From the NCBI GenBank assembly GCA_934130595.1, contig CAKOYF010000003.1:62001-126000 (forward strand): a DNA stretch of 64,000 nucleotides, given 5' to 3'. This document shows, one piece after another, positions 42,348-49,929 of the stretch (the first letter of the stretch is position 1; the number at the start of each line of letters is the position of its first letter). The notes beneath the pieces were generated by a model. The model saw only the letters and a program-made list of their open reading frames with translations. It did not search any database and was not told where the DNA came from. This DNA is from an uncultured Clostridia bacterium (lineage in GTDB: Bacteria > Bacillota > Clostridia > TANB77 > CAG-465). Position numbers and translations under genes: made by a program.

Positions 42348-43271
42348 CTACTCCTTTACTAATTCTAATAATTTATTTAAATTTTCAACACTATTTACGC
42401 TTATTACTTTTGCATTATCTAACTCTTTTCTTACAAATCCTCCAAGAGCTCTTCCTGGTCCAACTTCAACATATAAATCTACATTTTCCTTATCTAAACT
42501 AGATATTATTTTATCCATTCTTACAGGACTAATCATATGTGTTGATAAAATTTTTTCATAATCTTCATTTTGGCTATATTCTGTAGCATCTATATTTTTT
42601 AATACTCTAATATTACCATGCTTAAAATTAACATCTTTAATTTCATTTTTTAATCTTAAGCTTGCCTCATTTAATTTTATAGTATGAAAAGCTCCAGATG
42701 TGTTTAATTCAATTACCTTTTTAGCTCCAGCCTCTTTTAATCTTCTTTTTGCTATTAAAATAGCATCTTTTTCTCCTGATACAACAGTTTGCATTGAATA
42801 ATTATAATTTGCTGGAACAATAAATCCTTCTGTTTCATTACATATTTTTTCTATTATACTACTTTCTAATCCTACAACTGCTGCCATTGCATATTCATCT
42901 GAATTGTATTCTTGCATTATACTACCACGTTTTTCTACAAGTTTTAATCCATCTTCAAAATCTAAATATCCCGCTTGAATTAAAGCCGTGTATTCTCCTA
43001 AACTTAGACCTGCACAAACATCTGGAACAATATTATATTTATTTAAAACATTACATATTGCAAGAGAACTTACAAGTATTGCAACCTGTGTATTAATTGT
43101 ATTATTTAATTCTTCTTGACTTGAATTAAAACAAAGATTTGGAATATTTCTATTCAATATTTTACTTGCCTTGTCATAAACATCTCTTGCCTCTTTATAT
43201 TTATCATAAATGTCCTTACACATTCCAACACTTTGTGATCCCTGGCCAGGGAATAAAAAAGCGATTTTCAT
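42348..43271 (-). CDS. fabD: Malonyl-CoA-ACP transacylase FabD
   Basis: Loads malonyl groups onto acyl carrier protein. The 307 residues begin FLFPGQGSQSVGM, with the nucleophile Ser in AGLSLGEYTAL and the catalytic His in SGAFHTIKL. It is 3 nt after fabH. Length and motifs are normal. Confidence 0.97.
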   Translation of the reverse strand: MKIAFLFPGQGSQSVGMCKDIYDKYKEARDVYDKASKILNRNIPNLCFNSSQEELNNTINTQVAILVSSLAICNVLNKYNIVPDVCAGLSLGEYTALIQAGYLDFEDGLKLVEKRGSIMQEYNSDEYAMAAVVGLESSIIEKICNETEGFIVPANYNYSMQTVVSGEKDAILIAKRRLKEAGAKKVIELNTSGAFHTIKLNEASLRLKNEIKDVNFKHGNIRVLKNIDATEYSQNEDYEKILSTHMISPVRMDKIISSLDKENVDLYVEVGPGRALGGFVRKELDNAKVISVNSVENLNKLLELVKE

Positions 43272-43274
43272 ATT

Positions 43275-44195
43275 TTATACCTCCATTAATATACTTCCTA
43301 AATTTAATCCTCCACCATATCCTAACAATATAATCTTATCTTCTTCACAAATTGCTTTAGATGAGAATAATTCGTCAATAGCTATTGGAATACTTGCACA
43401 AAATATATTTCCATATTCACTTATATTTGTATACATCCTTGCATTTGTCTTTTTACTAATTTTTTCAATTATTCTTATATTAGATTGATGTGGAATAACA
43501 AATTTTACTTCTTCAATTTTCGTATTGCCAATATCTAAAACTTCATTTAAATTTTCTATTGTCTTTGTTGTAGCAAATCTATATACTTCCTTTCCCCTCA
43601 TATACAAATCATGATTCATATTACAACTTAAAATATTATCTTTATCTTCATAGCTACATATTTTACAAAAATACTTTTTAGGTAAATCTGATTTTTCAAA
43701 ATATATAACTCCTGCTCCATCTCCAAATAGCATTTTAGTGTTAATATCTTCATAATTATTTCTAGACAATATATCTGCTCCAATTACTATTGCATTTTTT
43801 ACACAAGAAGTTTTAATATATTTTTGTGCTACATCTATGGCATTTATATATCCACTACAACCTGCTAATATATCCATACATATACAGTCTTTTATTTCAA
43901 AATATTTTTGAATTTTAAAAGAAAGTGAAGGCATTATATTTGTATATGAAGTTGATGCAACAATAATCATATCAATATCATAAACATTTACATCTTTATA
44001 TTTTGCTAGCATATCCTTAATAGCATTTACAGCTAAATCTTCTAATGTTTCTTCATTCGAATAAAATCTTTTTTCTATACCAGTTCTTTTGTATATATAG
44101 CCTTTTTCTAAATTATTTTCTTCTTCTAAAATTTTATTATATACAATTTTTTTGGGAACATATTTTCCTGTTGCTTTTATCTTAAAAGAATTCAT
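43275..44195 (-). CDS. fabH: 3-oxoacyl-ACP synthase III (FabH)
   Basis: Starts fatty-acid synthesis by condensing acetyl-CoA with malonyl-ACP. The 306 residues have the active Cys in ILAGCSGYINA, His in VIPHQSNIRI and Asn in YGNIFCASIP. The start at 44195 follows GGAGGTAAGT; a TTG 12 nt upstream overlaps that site. It is the first gene of an eleven- or twelve-gene operon. A palindromic operator-like site lies upstream. Confidence 0.94.
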   Translation of the reverse strand: MNSFKIKATGKYVPKKIVYNKILEEENNLEKGYIYKRTGIEKRFYSNEETLEDLAVNAIKDMLAKYKDVNVYDIDMIIVASTSYTNIMPSLSFKIQKYFEIKDCICMDILAGCSGYINAIDVAQKYIKTSCVKNAIVIGADILSRNNYEDINTKMLFGDGAGVIYFEKSDLPKKYFCKICSYEDKDNILSCNMNHDLYMRGKEVYRFATTKTIENLNEVLDIGNTKIEEVKFVIPHQSNIRIIEKISKKTNARMYTNISEYGNIFCASIPIAIDELFSSKAICEEDKIILLGYGGGLNLGSILMEV

Positions 44196-44249
44196 ACTTA
44201 CCTCCAAACTATAACTAGTTTATACTAATTTTTTTTTTAAATCACTAAT

Positions 44250-44261
44250 CTGACTGGTCAG
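44250..44261. promoter_or_regulatory. Palindromic operator-like site upstream of fabH
   Basis: CTGAC-TG-GTCAG, the pattern bound by many TetR-family repressors, lies about 55 nt before the fabH start, upstream of a TATAAA -10 candidate. No FapR-like site was recognised. Confidence 0.5.
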
Positions 44262-44284
44262 TCTGTTTAATTTGTAAAATGAAT

Positions 44285-44320
44285 AAAAAAAGAAAAGTAT
44301 TTTATTTCAAATACTTTTCT
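44285..44320 (-). terminator. Terminator between birA and the fab operon
   Basis: A 12-bp stem AGAAAAGTATTT / AAATACTTTTCT followed by TTTTTT on the minus strand. It separates the birA transcript from fabH. Confidence 0.85.
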
Positions 44321-44392
44321 GTTATTTTATTTACATATTTAGTTTTCTAATATTTCTTCTTTACTTGAAAGCTGATAATATAAAGCTCAATT

Positions 44393-44498
44393 TTATATTT
44401 CACCAGCAGGAGTTACCTCTTTAATACTAGGAGAATCACACTTTTTTTGCAAACAAATCCATTGATGTCTCGACTTTTTTTCTCTTTCTTATATTCAT
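44393..44498 (-). pseudogene. Short ORF broken in an A run, downstream of birA
   Basis: An ATG just after birA gives MNIRKRKKVETSMDLFAKK, then a stop. If one base of a seven-A run is removed, the frame continues as CDSPSIKEVTPAGEI to 44393. I do not recognise it. It may be a decayed gene, a tiny peptide, or noise. The rest of the 292-bp gap (44208-44499) holds only the terminator and the operator region. Confidence 0.3.
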
Positions 44499-44499
44499 A

Positions 44500-45084
44500 C
44501 TAATTTTCTAATAATTTCAAATATTCTTTTTCAAATATATTAAAAAATTCAGCAATTATTTTTTCTCTGTTACACTCTATATTAAACTCATTTAATATAG
44601 ATGAAGCAACATTTTCTATATTAGGATTAAAATTTTGTTGTGATATATTTATTCCGATTCCAATATATAATTTTTTTACTATCTCACCAACTAGTTTTGA
44701 CTCAACAAGAATACCGCCTATTTTCTTGCCATTAAATACTATATCATTTGGTTCCTTTATTTCAAGGTTTAAATTGTATAACTTTTCAAATGTCCTAACT
44801 ATACATTTTGCTATAATAATTGTAATTTCTTTTAATTTGGAAATTTTACATTCAGGAAAAAGTGTAAGAGACATTGCAATGTTTTTATATTCTGTATCTG
44901 TATACCAAACACGTCCATGAGTTCCTTTACCTTTAGTTTGCCTTTCAGCAATTATTACTGTACCATTTTCAAGAGAACTATTTCTTTTAACTTCTTCTTG
45001 AGTTGAATCAATTATATCATAACATACTATTTCTTTTCCAATAATTTTAGTTTTTAGATTATTTTTTATAATATTTTTATTCAT
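44500..45084 (-). CDS. birA: Biotin-[acetyl-CoA carboxylase] ligase
   Basis: Attaches biotin to AccB. The 194 residues have only the catalytic domain: DSTQEEVKRN, the biotinyl-AMP loop ERQTKGKGTHGRVWYT, EPNDIVFNGKKIGGILVES. The N-terminal repressor helix-turn-helix and the C-terminal SH3 domain of BirA are missing, so this is a minimal, non-regulatory form. It overlaps the upstream flavoprotein gene by 4 nt and sits next to the operon containing its substrate. Confidence 0.9.
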   Translation of the reverse strand: MNKNIIKNNLKTKIIGKEIVCYDIIDSTQEEVKRNSSLENGTVIIAERQTKGKGTHGRVWYTDTEYKNIAMSLTLFPECKISKLKEITIIIAKCIVRTFEKLYNLNLEIKEPNDIVFNGKKIGGILVESKLVGEIVKKLYIGIGINISQQNFNPNIENVASSILNEFNIECNREKIIAEFFNIFEKEYLKLLEN

Positions 45085-46334
45085 TTATTATTTTCCTTTA
45101 AATCATTATATATTTTCTTAGCAGCTTCTCTTCCTGAATAACTAGCCCAAGCTACTGTAGATTTCATTCCAGCAGCATCTCCAGCTGCATATACATTTTC
45201 TATATTAGTCCTATAATTTTCATCTATTTTAATTTTTTCACATTCATTTTTTTCTAAATCATCTATAACATTTTTTTCAAGACATGAGCCTATTGCCAGC
45301 ACTACATAATCCATATCTAAAAAATAATTTGAATTATCTATATTTACTGGATAAGGTCTCTTTCCTTCTTCAAATATTAGCTCTGTTTTTATACATTCTA
45401 TTTTCTCAACTTTATCCTTACCTAATATCTTTATAATATTATTTAAGAATTTAAACTCAATGCCTTCATCTTTTGCATCTTTTATTTCTTTTTTCTCTGC
45501 AGGCATCTGTTCTTCAGCTCTCCTATAAATAACATATACATGATCTGCTCCTAGTTTTTTTATAGTTCTAGCAGCATCCATTGCAACATTTCCTCCGCCA
45601 ATTACTGCAACATTCTTTCCATTAAAATCTGGATAATTTTTATATTCTAACAACTCATTTCCACCATACACACCTATAAGATCTTCTCCAGCTATATTCA
45701 TTTTAGATGATTTATTGGCTCCAATAGCTATAAAAACAGCATCATATTTAGATCTCAAATCTTTAAGAGCAATATTTTTACCAAGTTCCATATTGTATTT
45801 AACATCTATTCCAAGATTTATTATTTTTTCATATACTTTTTTTACAATATCTTTAGGTAATCTAAACTCTGGTATACCATGTACTAAAAGTCCACCTAAA
45901 TATGATTTTTTCTCATATAAATCCACTTTCTTTATACCGAGTCTTTTTAATGTTGCAGCACATGTTATACCGCAAGGACCACTGCCAATTACTGCAACAC
46001 TTTTGTCTAATTCTTTATATTCACTTAAATTTTTAATTTCTATATTATTATCTATCCCGTAATCTCCAATAAAAGCTTCAATTTTTCCTATTTCTACGCT
46101 TTCTCCTCTTATTCCTCTAACACAACTTCCTTGACATTGTTTAGTATGTGGACAAACTCTACCACAAATACTAGATAATATTGTTGTTTGTGTAATTCTT
46201 TCAAATGCCTTAATATAATCTTTTTCTTTTACAAATTTTATCATATCTGTAATATCGTTAGATAATGGACACCCTTTCATACAGTTTTTATTTTTACAAC
46301 TAAGACAATACATTGCTTTTTCTTCTATATTCAT
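45081..46334 (-). CDS. GltD-like NAD(P)H-dependent flavoprotein
   Basis: A 417-residue FAD oxidoreductase of the glutamate synthase small-subunit family. The N-terminal Fer4_20 domain has two cysteine groups (CLSCKNKNCMKGCP and CGRVCPHTKQCQGSC) for 4Fe-4S clusters. The FAD site is VIGSGPCGITCA and the NAD(P)H site AVIGGGNVAMDAAR. It could serve glutamate synthase, a PreT-like pyrimidine reductase, or an NfnB-like enzyme; no partner subunit is in the window. It overlaps birA. Confidence 0.85.
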   Translation of the reverse strand: MNIEEKAMYCLSCKNKNCMKGCPLSNDITDMIKFVKEKDYIKAFERITQTTILSSICGRVCPHTKQCQGSCVRGIRGESVEIGKIEAFIGDYGIDNNIEIKNLSEYKELDKSVAVIGSGPCGITCAATLKRLGIKKVDLYEKKSYLGGLLVHGIPEFRLPKDIVKKVYEKIINLGIDVKYNMELGKNIALKDLRSKYDAVFIAIGANKSSKMNIAGEDLIGVYGGNELLEYKNYPDFNGKNVAVIGGGNVAMDAARTIKKLGADHVYVIYRRAEEQMPAEKKEIKDAKDEGIEFKFLNNIIKILGKDKVEKIECIKTELIFEEGKRPYPVNIDNSNYFLDMDYVVLAIGSCLEKNVIDDLEKNECEKIKIDENYRTNIENVYAAGDAAGMKSTVAWASYSGREAAKKIYNDLKENNK

Positions 46335-46800
46335 ATTCTATTCTCCTTTTAAATTGCATTATACTATAAAGATAAAAAAATGAAAAGGATATTTTAAATA
46401 AAATATTGCGTAATTTTTACTATACTATAATTCTTTTATGAGGTATTGTGCATGAGAAAAAAATTTAATTATGATTACTGTTTCATTAATAATTATAATT
46501 GCATTTGCTTTTGTTATGTTATATCTAATAAAAAATTAGAATGTATTTCAGTTGAACATAGACAGTAAAATATATATATATAAATAAATACTAAATGATA
46601 TAGTAAATAAAAAATACTACTAAAAAAATATATATCAATATATATAATTTATTATGTATTCTACTATGAAATAAATCAAGAAAATATTATAAATGAATTA
46701 CTATGAGATTATAAAAGCGAAGATGTTAAAGCTACTTATACTTTAATCAATAATTTTGATCTGAAAAATCGATTTTAACAGCCACACTAAAAAAGTGAGT
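46335..46800 (+). other. Non-coding gap with decayed coding traces
   Basis: No intact gene is supported. A 38-codon ORF at 46452-46568 (MRKKFNYDYCFINN...) has GAGG before it. In another frame a 22-residue hydrophobic peptide (46471-46539, MITVSLIIII...) is possible. Further on, about 46675-46778 reads as NELL, stop, DYKSEDVKATYTLINNF, a coding-like segment broken by TGA. TA-rich tracts lie between. This looks like a decayed plus-strand gene. Confidence 0.4.
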
Positions 46801-46805
46801 AATAA

Positions 46806-46839
46806 AAAAGGTAATATAGATTTTCCTATATTACCTTTT
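46806..46839. terminator. Terminator of the 46856 gene, bidirectional
   Basis: A 14-bp stem AAAAGGTAATATAG / CTATATTACCTTTT with a six-base loop, and T-rich tails on both strands. Confidence 0.85.
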
Positions 46840-46855
46840 AAAAAGACTTTATTTT

Positions 46856-47377
46856 TTATCCAAAGCATTTTTCTAATCTGTACATTGTCTCTAAGAGTAT
46901 GTACTTAGCTATATTTCCTGTTGCATTAATTTTAGCGTCAGAATCTGCTAAATTCATTTCATCTTTGCTAGTCATGTTAAATATTACTACTTTTACTTTG
47001 TTTCGTTTTACACTTATTATTTTGTAATTATAGTCTTTATCTAACAACCACTTTTTAAATGTATTTCCATCACAAAAAGAAATATTTGTTGCTTTTAGCA
47101 TCCACTTTTTATCTTTAGGTTTTGCAAAGCTAATATCAATATCTTGAAGTAATACTACTGCTGTAATATATGGTCTCTCATTATAAATATTTAAAACCAT
47201 TACTCTTTTTCCAATACACTCACTAAAAGCTTTTGGTAATGTATCTTCTAGATAAGCACATAACTGCACATTCCTTATACTTATATCATCACCCATAATT
47301 TTTTCAAGATTATTTGTCTCTAGTTCGTTAAAAAATACTCTGTATTTTGTATCTGTACCAGCTTGATATAACTGCAT
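46856..47377 (-). CDS. Hypothetical protein, 173 aa, strong promoter
   Basis: I do not recognise a family. The protein is soluble, with a beta-rich middle (GKRVMVLNIYNERPYITAVVLLQDIDI) and a final helix with Cys (YILLETMYRLEKCFG). It stands alone between a terminator and a perfect TTGACA/TATAAT promoter with a leader of about 77 nt, so it may be highly expressed. AAAGGAGAG precedes the ATG. Confidence 0.72.
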   Translation of the reverse strand: MQLYQAGTDTKYRVFFNELETNNLEKIMGDDISIRNVQLCAYLEDTLPKAFSECIGKRVMVLNIYNERPYITAVVLLQDIDISFAKPKDKKWMLKATNISFCDGNTFKKWLLDKDYNYKIISVKRNKVKVVIFNMTSKDEMNLADSDAKINATGNIAKYILLETMYRLEKCFG

Positions 47378-47460
47378 ACATATCTCTCCTTTCTTTATTT
47401 AAATTAAGTTATTTCCAGTAAATATTAATTTATTGACTCTCTTATCATTTTGCCTGAGGT

Positions 47461-47489
47461 ATTATAACATTTTTTGGTAGTTATGTCAA
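47461..47489 (-). promoter_or_regulatory. Perfect consensus promoter
   Basis: TTGACA at 47489-47484, a 17-nt spacer, then TATAAT at 47466-47461: an exact sigma-A consensus. Confidence 0.9.
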
Positions 47490-47530
47490 GTTTTTTTGCA
47501 AATGATTTGTGTTTTTTATAAAAAAATTAA

Positions 47531-47562
47531 TATATTTTTTGTAATATTTATATATTTTTTGT
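47531..47562 (+). repeat. Direct repeat upstream of the VanW gene
   Basis: TATATTTTTTGT occurs at 47531-47542 and again at 47551-47562, exactly 20 bp apart (two helical turns). It could be an operator or simply AT-rich sequence. Confidence 0.4.
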
Positions 47563-47589
47563 CAAATAATATTTATGAGGTTAATTTAT

Positions 47590-48279
47590 ATGGAAAGTAA
47601 AAAATATAAAGATAATAGTTCAAATTTTATTACATGCATTGCAATTATTATAATAATTATCATAATTGGATATGTAGCATATACTCTACTTAAGAACAAT
47701 AATTTTCTTAATCTAAATGAATTTAACTCAAAAACTGAAAACAATTTATCTGAAAAACGTTTAGAGACAAAAAACGATACAGAAAATATAATTGCTCAAA
47801 AAGAAATAACTTATAAAGAAACAGAAATAGCAAGTTACACATCTACCTTATATGATAACCAAGAAAGCCGTGTTTATAATATAAACAAAGCCTGCTCAAC
47901 TTTAAATGGTACAGTTGTAAAACCTGGTGAAGAATTTTCATTTAATAATACTATAGGTCCTATGGGAGAAGCAAATGGATATAAAAAAGCTACAGGCTTT
48001 GATGCAAATGGAAAACTAATTCAAATAAGTGGCGGTGGAATGTGCCAAATAAGCAGTACACTCTACAATGCTGTTCTTCTTGCAAATTTAGAAGTTACAG
48101 AAAGACATCCTCACAGTAGAAGAGTAAATTATGTTCCAGTAGATAAAGACGCTACTATCTACTACGGTTCATTAGATTTTAAGTTTATTAATAATACATC
48201 AAATGACTTAAAAATAGTTGCCGAAAACGACAACTATTCTGTTACAATTAAAATATATAAAATAGAGCAGTCTAATTGA
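47590..48279 (+). CDS. VanW-domain membrane protein
   Basis: A 229-residue protein with one N-terminal membrane helix (about 15-35) and an outer VanW domain. The signature region is GEEFSFNNTIGPM, then ISGGGMCQISSTLYNAVLLA and ERHPHSRRVNYVP. VanW domains are common in cell-wall and spore-associated proteins; the mechanism is not known. It lacks the PG-binding repeats often fused to VanW. The start at 47590 follows GAGGT with good spacing; the ATG 15 nt upstream overlaps that site. Confidence 0.85.
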   Translation: MESKKYKDNSSNFITCIAIIIIIIIIGYVAYTLLKNNNFLNLNEFNSKTENNLSEKRLETKNDTENIIAQKEITYKETEIASYTSTLYDNQESRVYNINKACSTLNGTVVKPGEEFSFNNTIGPMGEANGYKKATGFDANGKLIQISGGGMCQISSTLYNAVLLANLEVTERHPHSRRVNYVPVDKDATIYYGSLDFKFINNTSNDLKIVAENDNYSVTIKIYKIEQSN

Positions 48280-48291
48280 TAGACTGCTTTA
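48266..48291. terminator. Bidirectional terminator between vanW and divIC
   Basis: AGCAGTCTA / TAGACTGCT stem with a five-base loop that overlaps the VanW stop codon and the end of divIC. Confidence 0.72.
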
Positions 48292-48606
48292 TTTATTTGA
48301 ATCAATATATACTGTTTCATATGGTTTTACTAATCCAAGCTTTTCTCTTGCTACAGATTCTATATACTCATCTGATTTTATATTCTCATTTTTATTATTG
48401 TAATACTCTACTAAATTTTGCTTTGATTCTATTTCTTTTGTATACATATCTATTTGAGAGTTGTATTTATTTAGCTTTAGCTGTTGCTCAAAAAAAGTTA
48501 CACAAAAATACATAACAAACCCTATTATGAATATATGTACCATATTAAGAGACTTTTTTCTCTTTTTTAGATTTTTTCTTTCTCTTACTTCCTGAACCTT
48601 TTTCAT
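48289..48606 (-). CDS. divIC: Septum formation initiator DivIC/FtsB family
   Basis: A bitopic division protein of 105 residues: basic cytoplasmic tail, membrane helix near 22-38 (MVHIFIIGFVMYFCVTF), and an outer coiled coil ending ESVAREKLGLVKPYETVYI, the family signature. The start at 48606 has GAGGG 8 nt upstream, so it overlaps the end of yabQ by 62 nt in another frame. The alternative start at 48543 lacks a good ribosome site. The yabP-yabQ-divIC order is conserved in spore formers. Confidence 0.88.
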   Translation of the reverse strand: MKKVQEVRERKNLKKRKKSLNMVHIFIIGFVMYFCVTFFEQQLKLNKYNSQIDMYTKEIESKQNLVEYYNNKNENIKSDEYIESVAREKLGLVKPYETVYIDSNK

Positions 48607-49093
48607 TTTTCAACCCTCTTCTTCTAAAATTATTCTTCTTGTTAAAAACATTTAGTAGTTTACATTTTAAATTTATCATAAGAGAAAACAATTTGCAACA
48701 TTTTTTAGCTATTTTTTGGCTAATTTTACAAAAAATACCAATCCATAATTCTATAGGAACACATAAAAATTTTACAATACCTTTAACCATATAAAAAACA
48801 CTACTATAAAATTTAATTAAAGATTTACTTATAACCTTTCTACTTATAGCTATTCCAATTCCAATAGCCAAAAACATATATCCTCTTACTCTATCTTCTA
48901 TTACATTTACCATATATATTGCAGTTAAAAAAGTTATTATACAAAAAAATATAATATCTTGTAACATTACAATATATATAGAATTTTTCTTTTGTACCTT
49001 TCTTAGAGTTCTAAATACATCAAAAATACAAGATATTATAATTCCAAGTATAATAAAAAAAATGAAATCATTAAACTGCTTTATTACAGACAT
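48545..49093 (-). CDS. yabQ: Spore cortex biosynthesis protein YabQ
   Basis: Membrane protein needed for spore cortex formation. The 182 residues carry the YabQ N-terminus (FIILGIIISCIFDVFRTLRK) and about four or five helices, then a long Lys/Arg-rich tail (SKRKKKSKKEKKVS). The tail overlaps divIC. It lies 2 nt after yabP. Presence implies endospore formation. Confidence 0.86.
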   Translation of the reverse strand: MSVIKQFNDFIFFIILGIIISCIFDVFRTLRKVQKKNSIYIVMLQDIIFFCIITFLTAIYMVNVIEDRVRGYMFLAIGIGIAISRKVISKSLIKFYSSVFYMVKGIVKFLCVPIELWIGIFCKISQKIAKKCCKLFSLMINLKCKLLNVFNKKNNFRRRGLKNEKGSGSKRKKKSKKEKKVS

Positions 49094-49095
49094 TT

Positions 49096-49377
49096 CTATT
49101 TAAATAATTTTCCCATTATTCCTTGCTTTTTATTTTGAGCTGCATCTGAATATGCAATAGCACTTGTTTTTCCTTCAATTATTAATTCGTTATTGTCTAA
49201 ATTTAGCTTGTTCATTTTTAAGCTTTCTCCTTTTATAGTTAAAAGCCCTAACTCTGTTTGAACAATAACTAATTCATCATCAAAGCTTAATATATCTTCT
49301 ACTCCAGTAACTACAGCTTTTTCTCTGTTTTGAATTACAATATTTTGCTCTCTAAATTGTTTATTTTTATCTTCCAT
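49096..49377 (-). CDS. yabP: Sporulation protein YabP
   Basis: A 93-residue sporulation protein of the YabP/YqfC family. It has the family core NREKAVVTGVEDILSFDD and TELGLLTIKGESLKM, then a short tail. YabP is needed for cortex assembly in the mother cell. The start at 49377 follows AGGTGA by 6 nt; a TTG two codons earlier overlaps that site. It is the first gene of the yabP-yabQ-divIC group. Confidence 0.87.
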   Translation of the reverse strand: MEDKNKQFREQNIVIQNREKAVVTGVEDILSFDDELVIVQTELGLLTIKGESLKMNKLNLDNNELIIEGKTSAIAYSDAAQNKKQGIMGKLFK

Positions 49378-49422
49378 GTTCAATCACCTAATATTATATA
49401 TGCAAGAACTATTTTTTTATTC

Positions 49423-49452
49423 AAAAAAATGGATATTAAAAAATATCCATTT
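49423..49452 (-). terminator. Terminator of the HAD-like gene
   Basis: AAATGGATATT / AATATCCATTT stem then TTTT on the minus strand, just after the stop codon. Confidence 0.8.
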
Positions 49453-49915
49453 AATATAATTTAACTTTATCTATGCCTTTAAACTCTTTTACTACTATGT
49501 GTTTTATTTTTTTCTTTATATCTTCACTTAATAAATTATAGCACATATTTTCTTTTCCACCTACACTTTGGCAGTCATCTTCAATTAATATGTCAGGCAT
49601 TTCTTCTTTTATTAGAGTTGCATAACTTTGTCTAGGCTGTCTATATCCTACCATAGATCCTACAAATCCTAATTCATCTAAATGCTGAGCCATTCTCATT
49701 GCTCTTCTTCCACATAATGAAGTTAAATATATAATTTCATATCCTTCTTCTTGCCATTTTTTTAATGTCTCTATAGCATTGTCTATTGGTACATAACTAT
49801 TTACACATATTCTAGATATGATATTATCTCGTTTGGGTTTTAAAATTGTCCCCTCCACAAATATCATAATCTTTTTGTTATTGTTTTTAATTTTATCTAT
49901 AATAATAAAGCCCAT
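49451..49915 (-). CDS. HAD-like protein lacking the usual nucleophile
   Basis: A 154-residue protein with a HAD-type layout: an initial strand ending IFVEGTIL, then IDNAIETLKKWQEEGYEIIYLTS with the motif II Thr/Ser, and LIEDDCQSVGG as the acidic motif. Motif I of active HAD enzymes is DxDGT; here the equivalent is FVEGT, so the Asp nucleophile is missing. It may bind a phosphate ligand or be non-catalytic. It lies 14 nt after uvrB. Confidence 0.65.
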   Translation of the reverse strand: MGFIIIDKIKNNNKKIMIFVEGTILKPKRDNIISRICVNSYVPIDNAIETLKKWQEEGYEIIYLTSLCGRRAMRMAQHLDELGFVGSMVGYRQPRQSYATLIKEEMPDILIEDDCQSVGGKENMCYNLLSEDIKKKIKHIVVKEFKGIDKVKLY

Positions 49916-49929
49916 TACACATCACCTTT

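Noticed and set aside
46565..46600. TA-dinucleotide tract as an origin or regulatory repeat
   Set aside because: It is short and expected by chance at this base composition.
47455..47460. Tiny MIRESIN leader ORF before the 46856 gene
   Set aside because: Seven codons without a clear ribosome site or downstream terminator; no support for attenuation.
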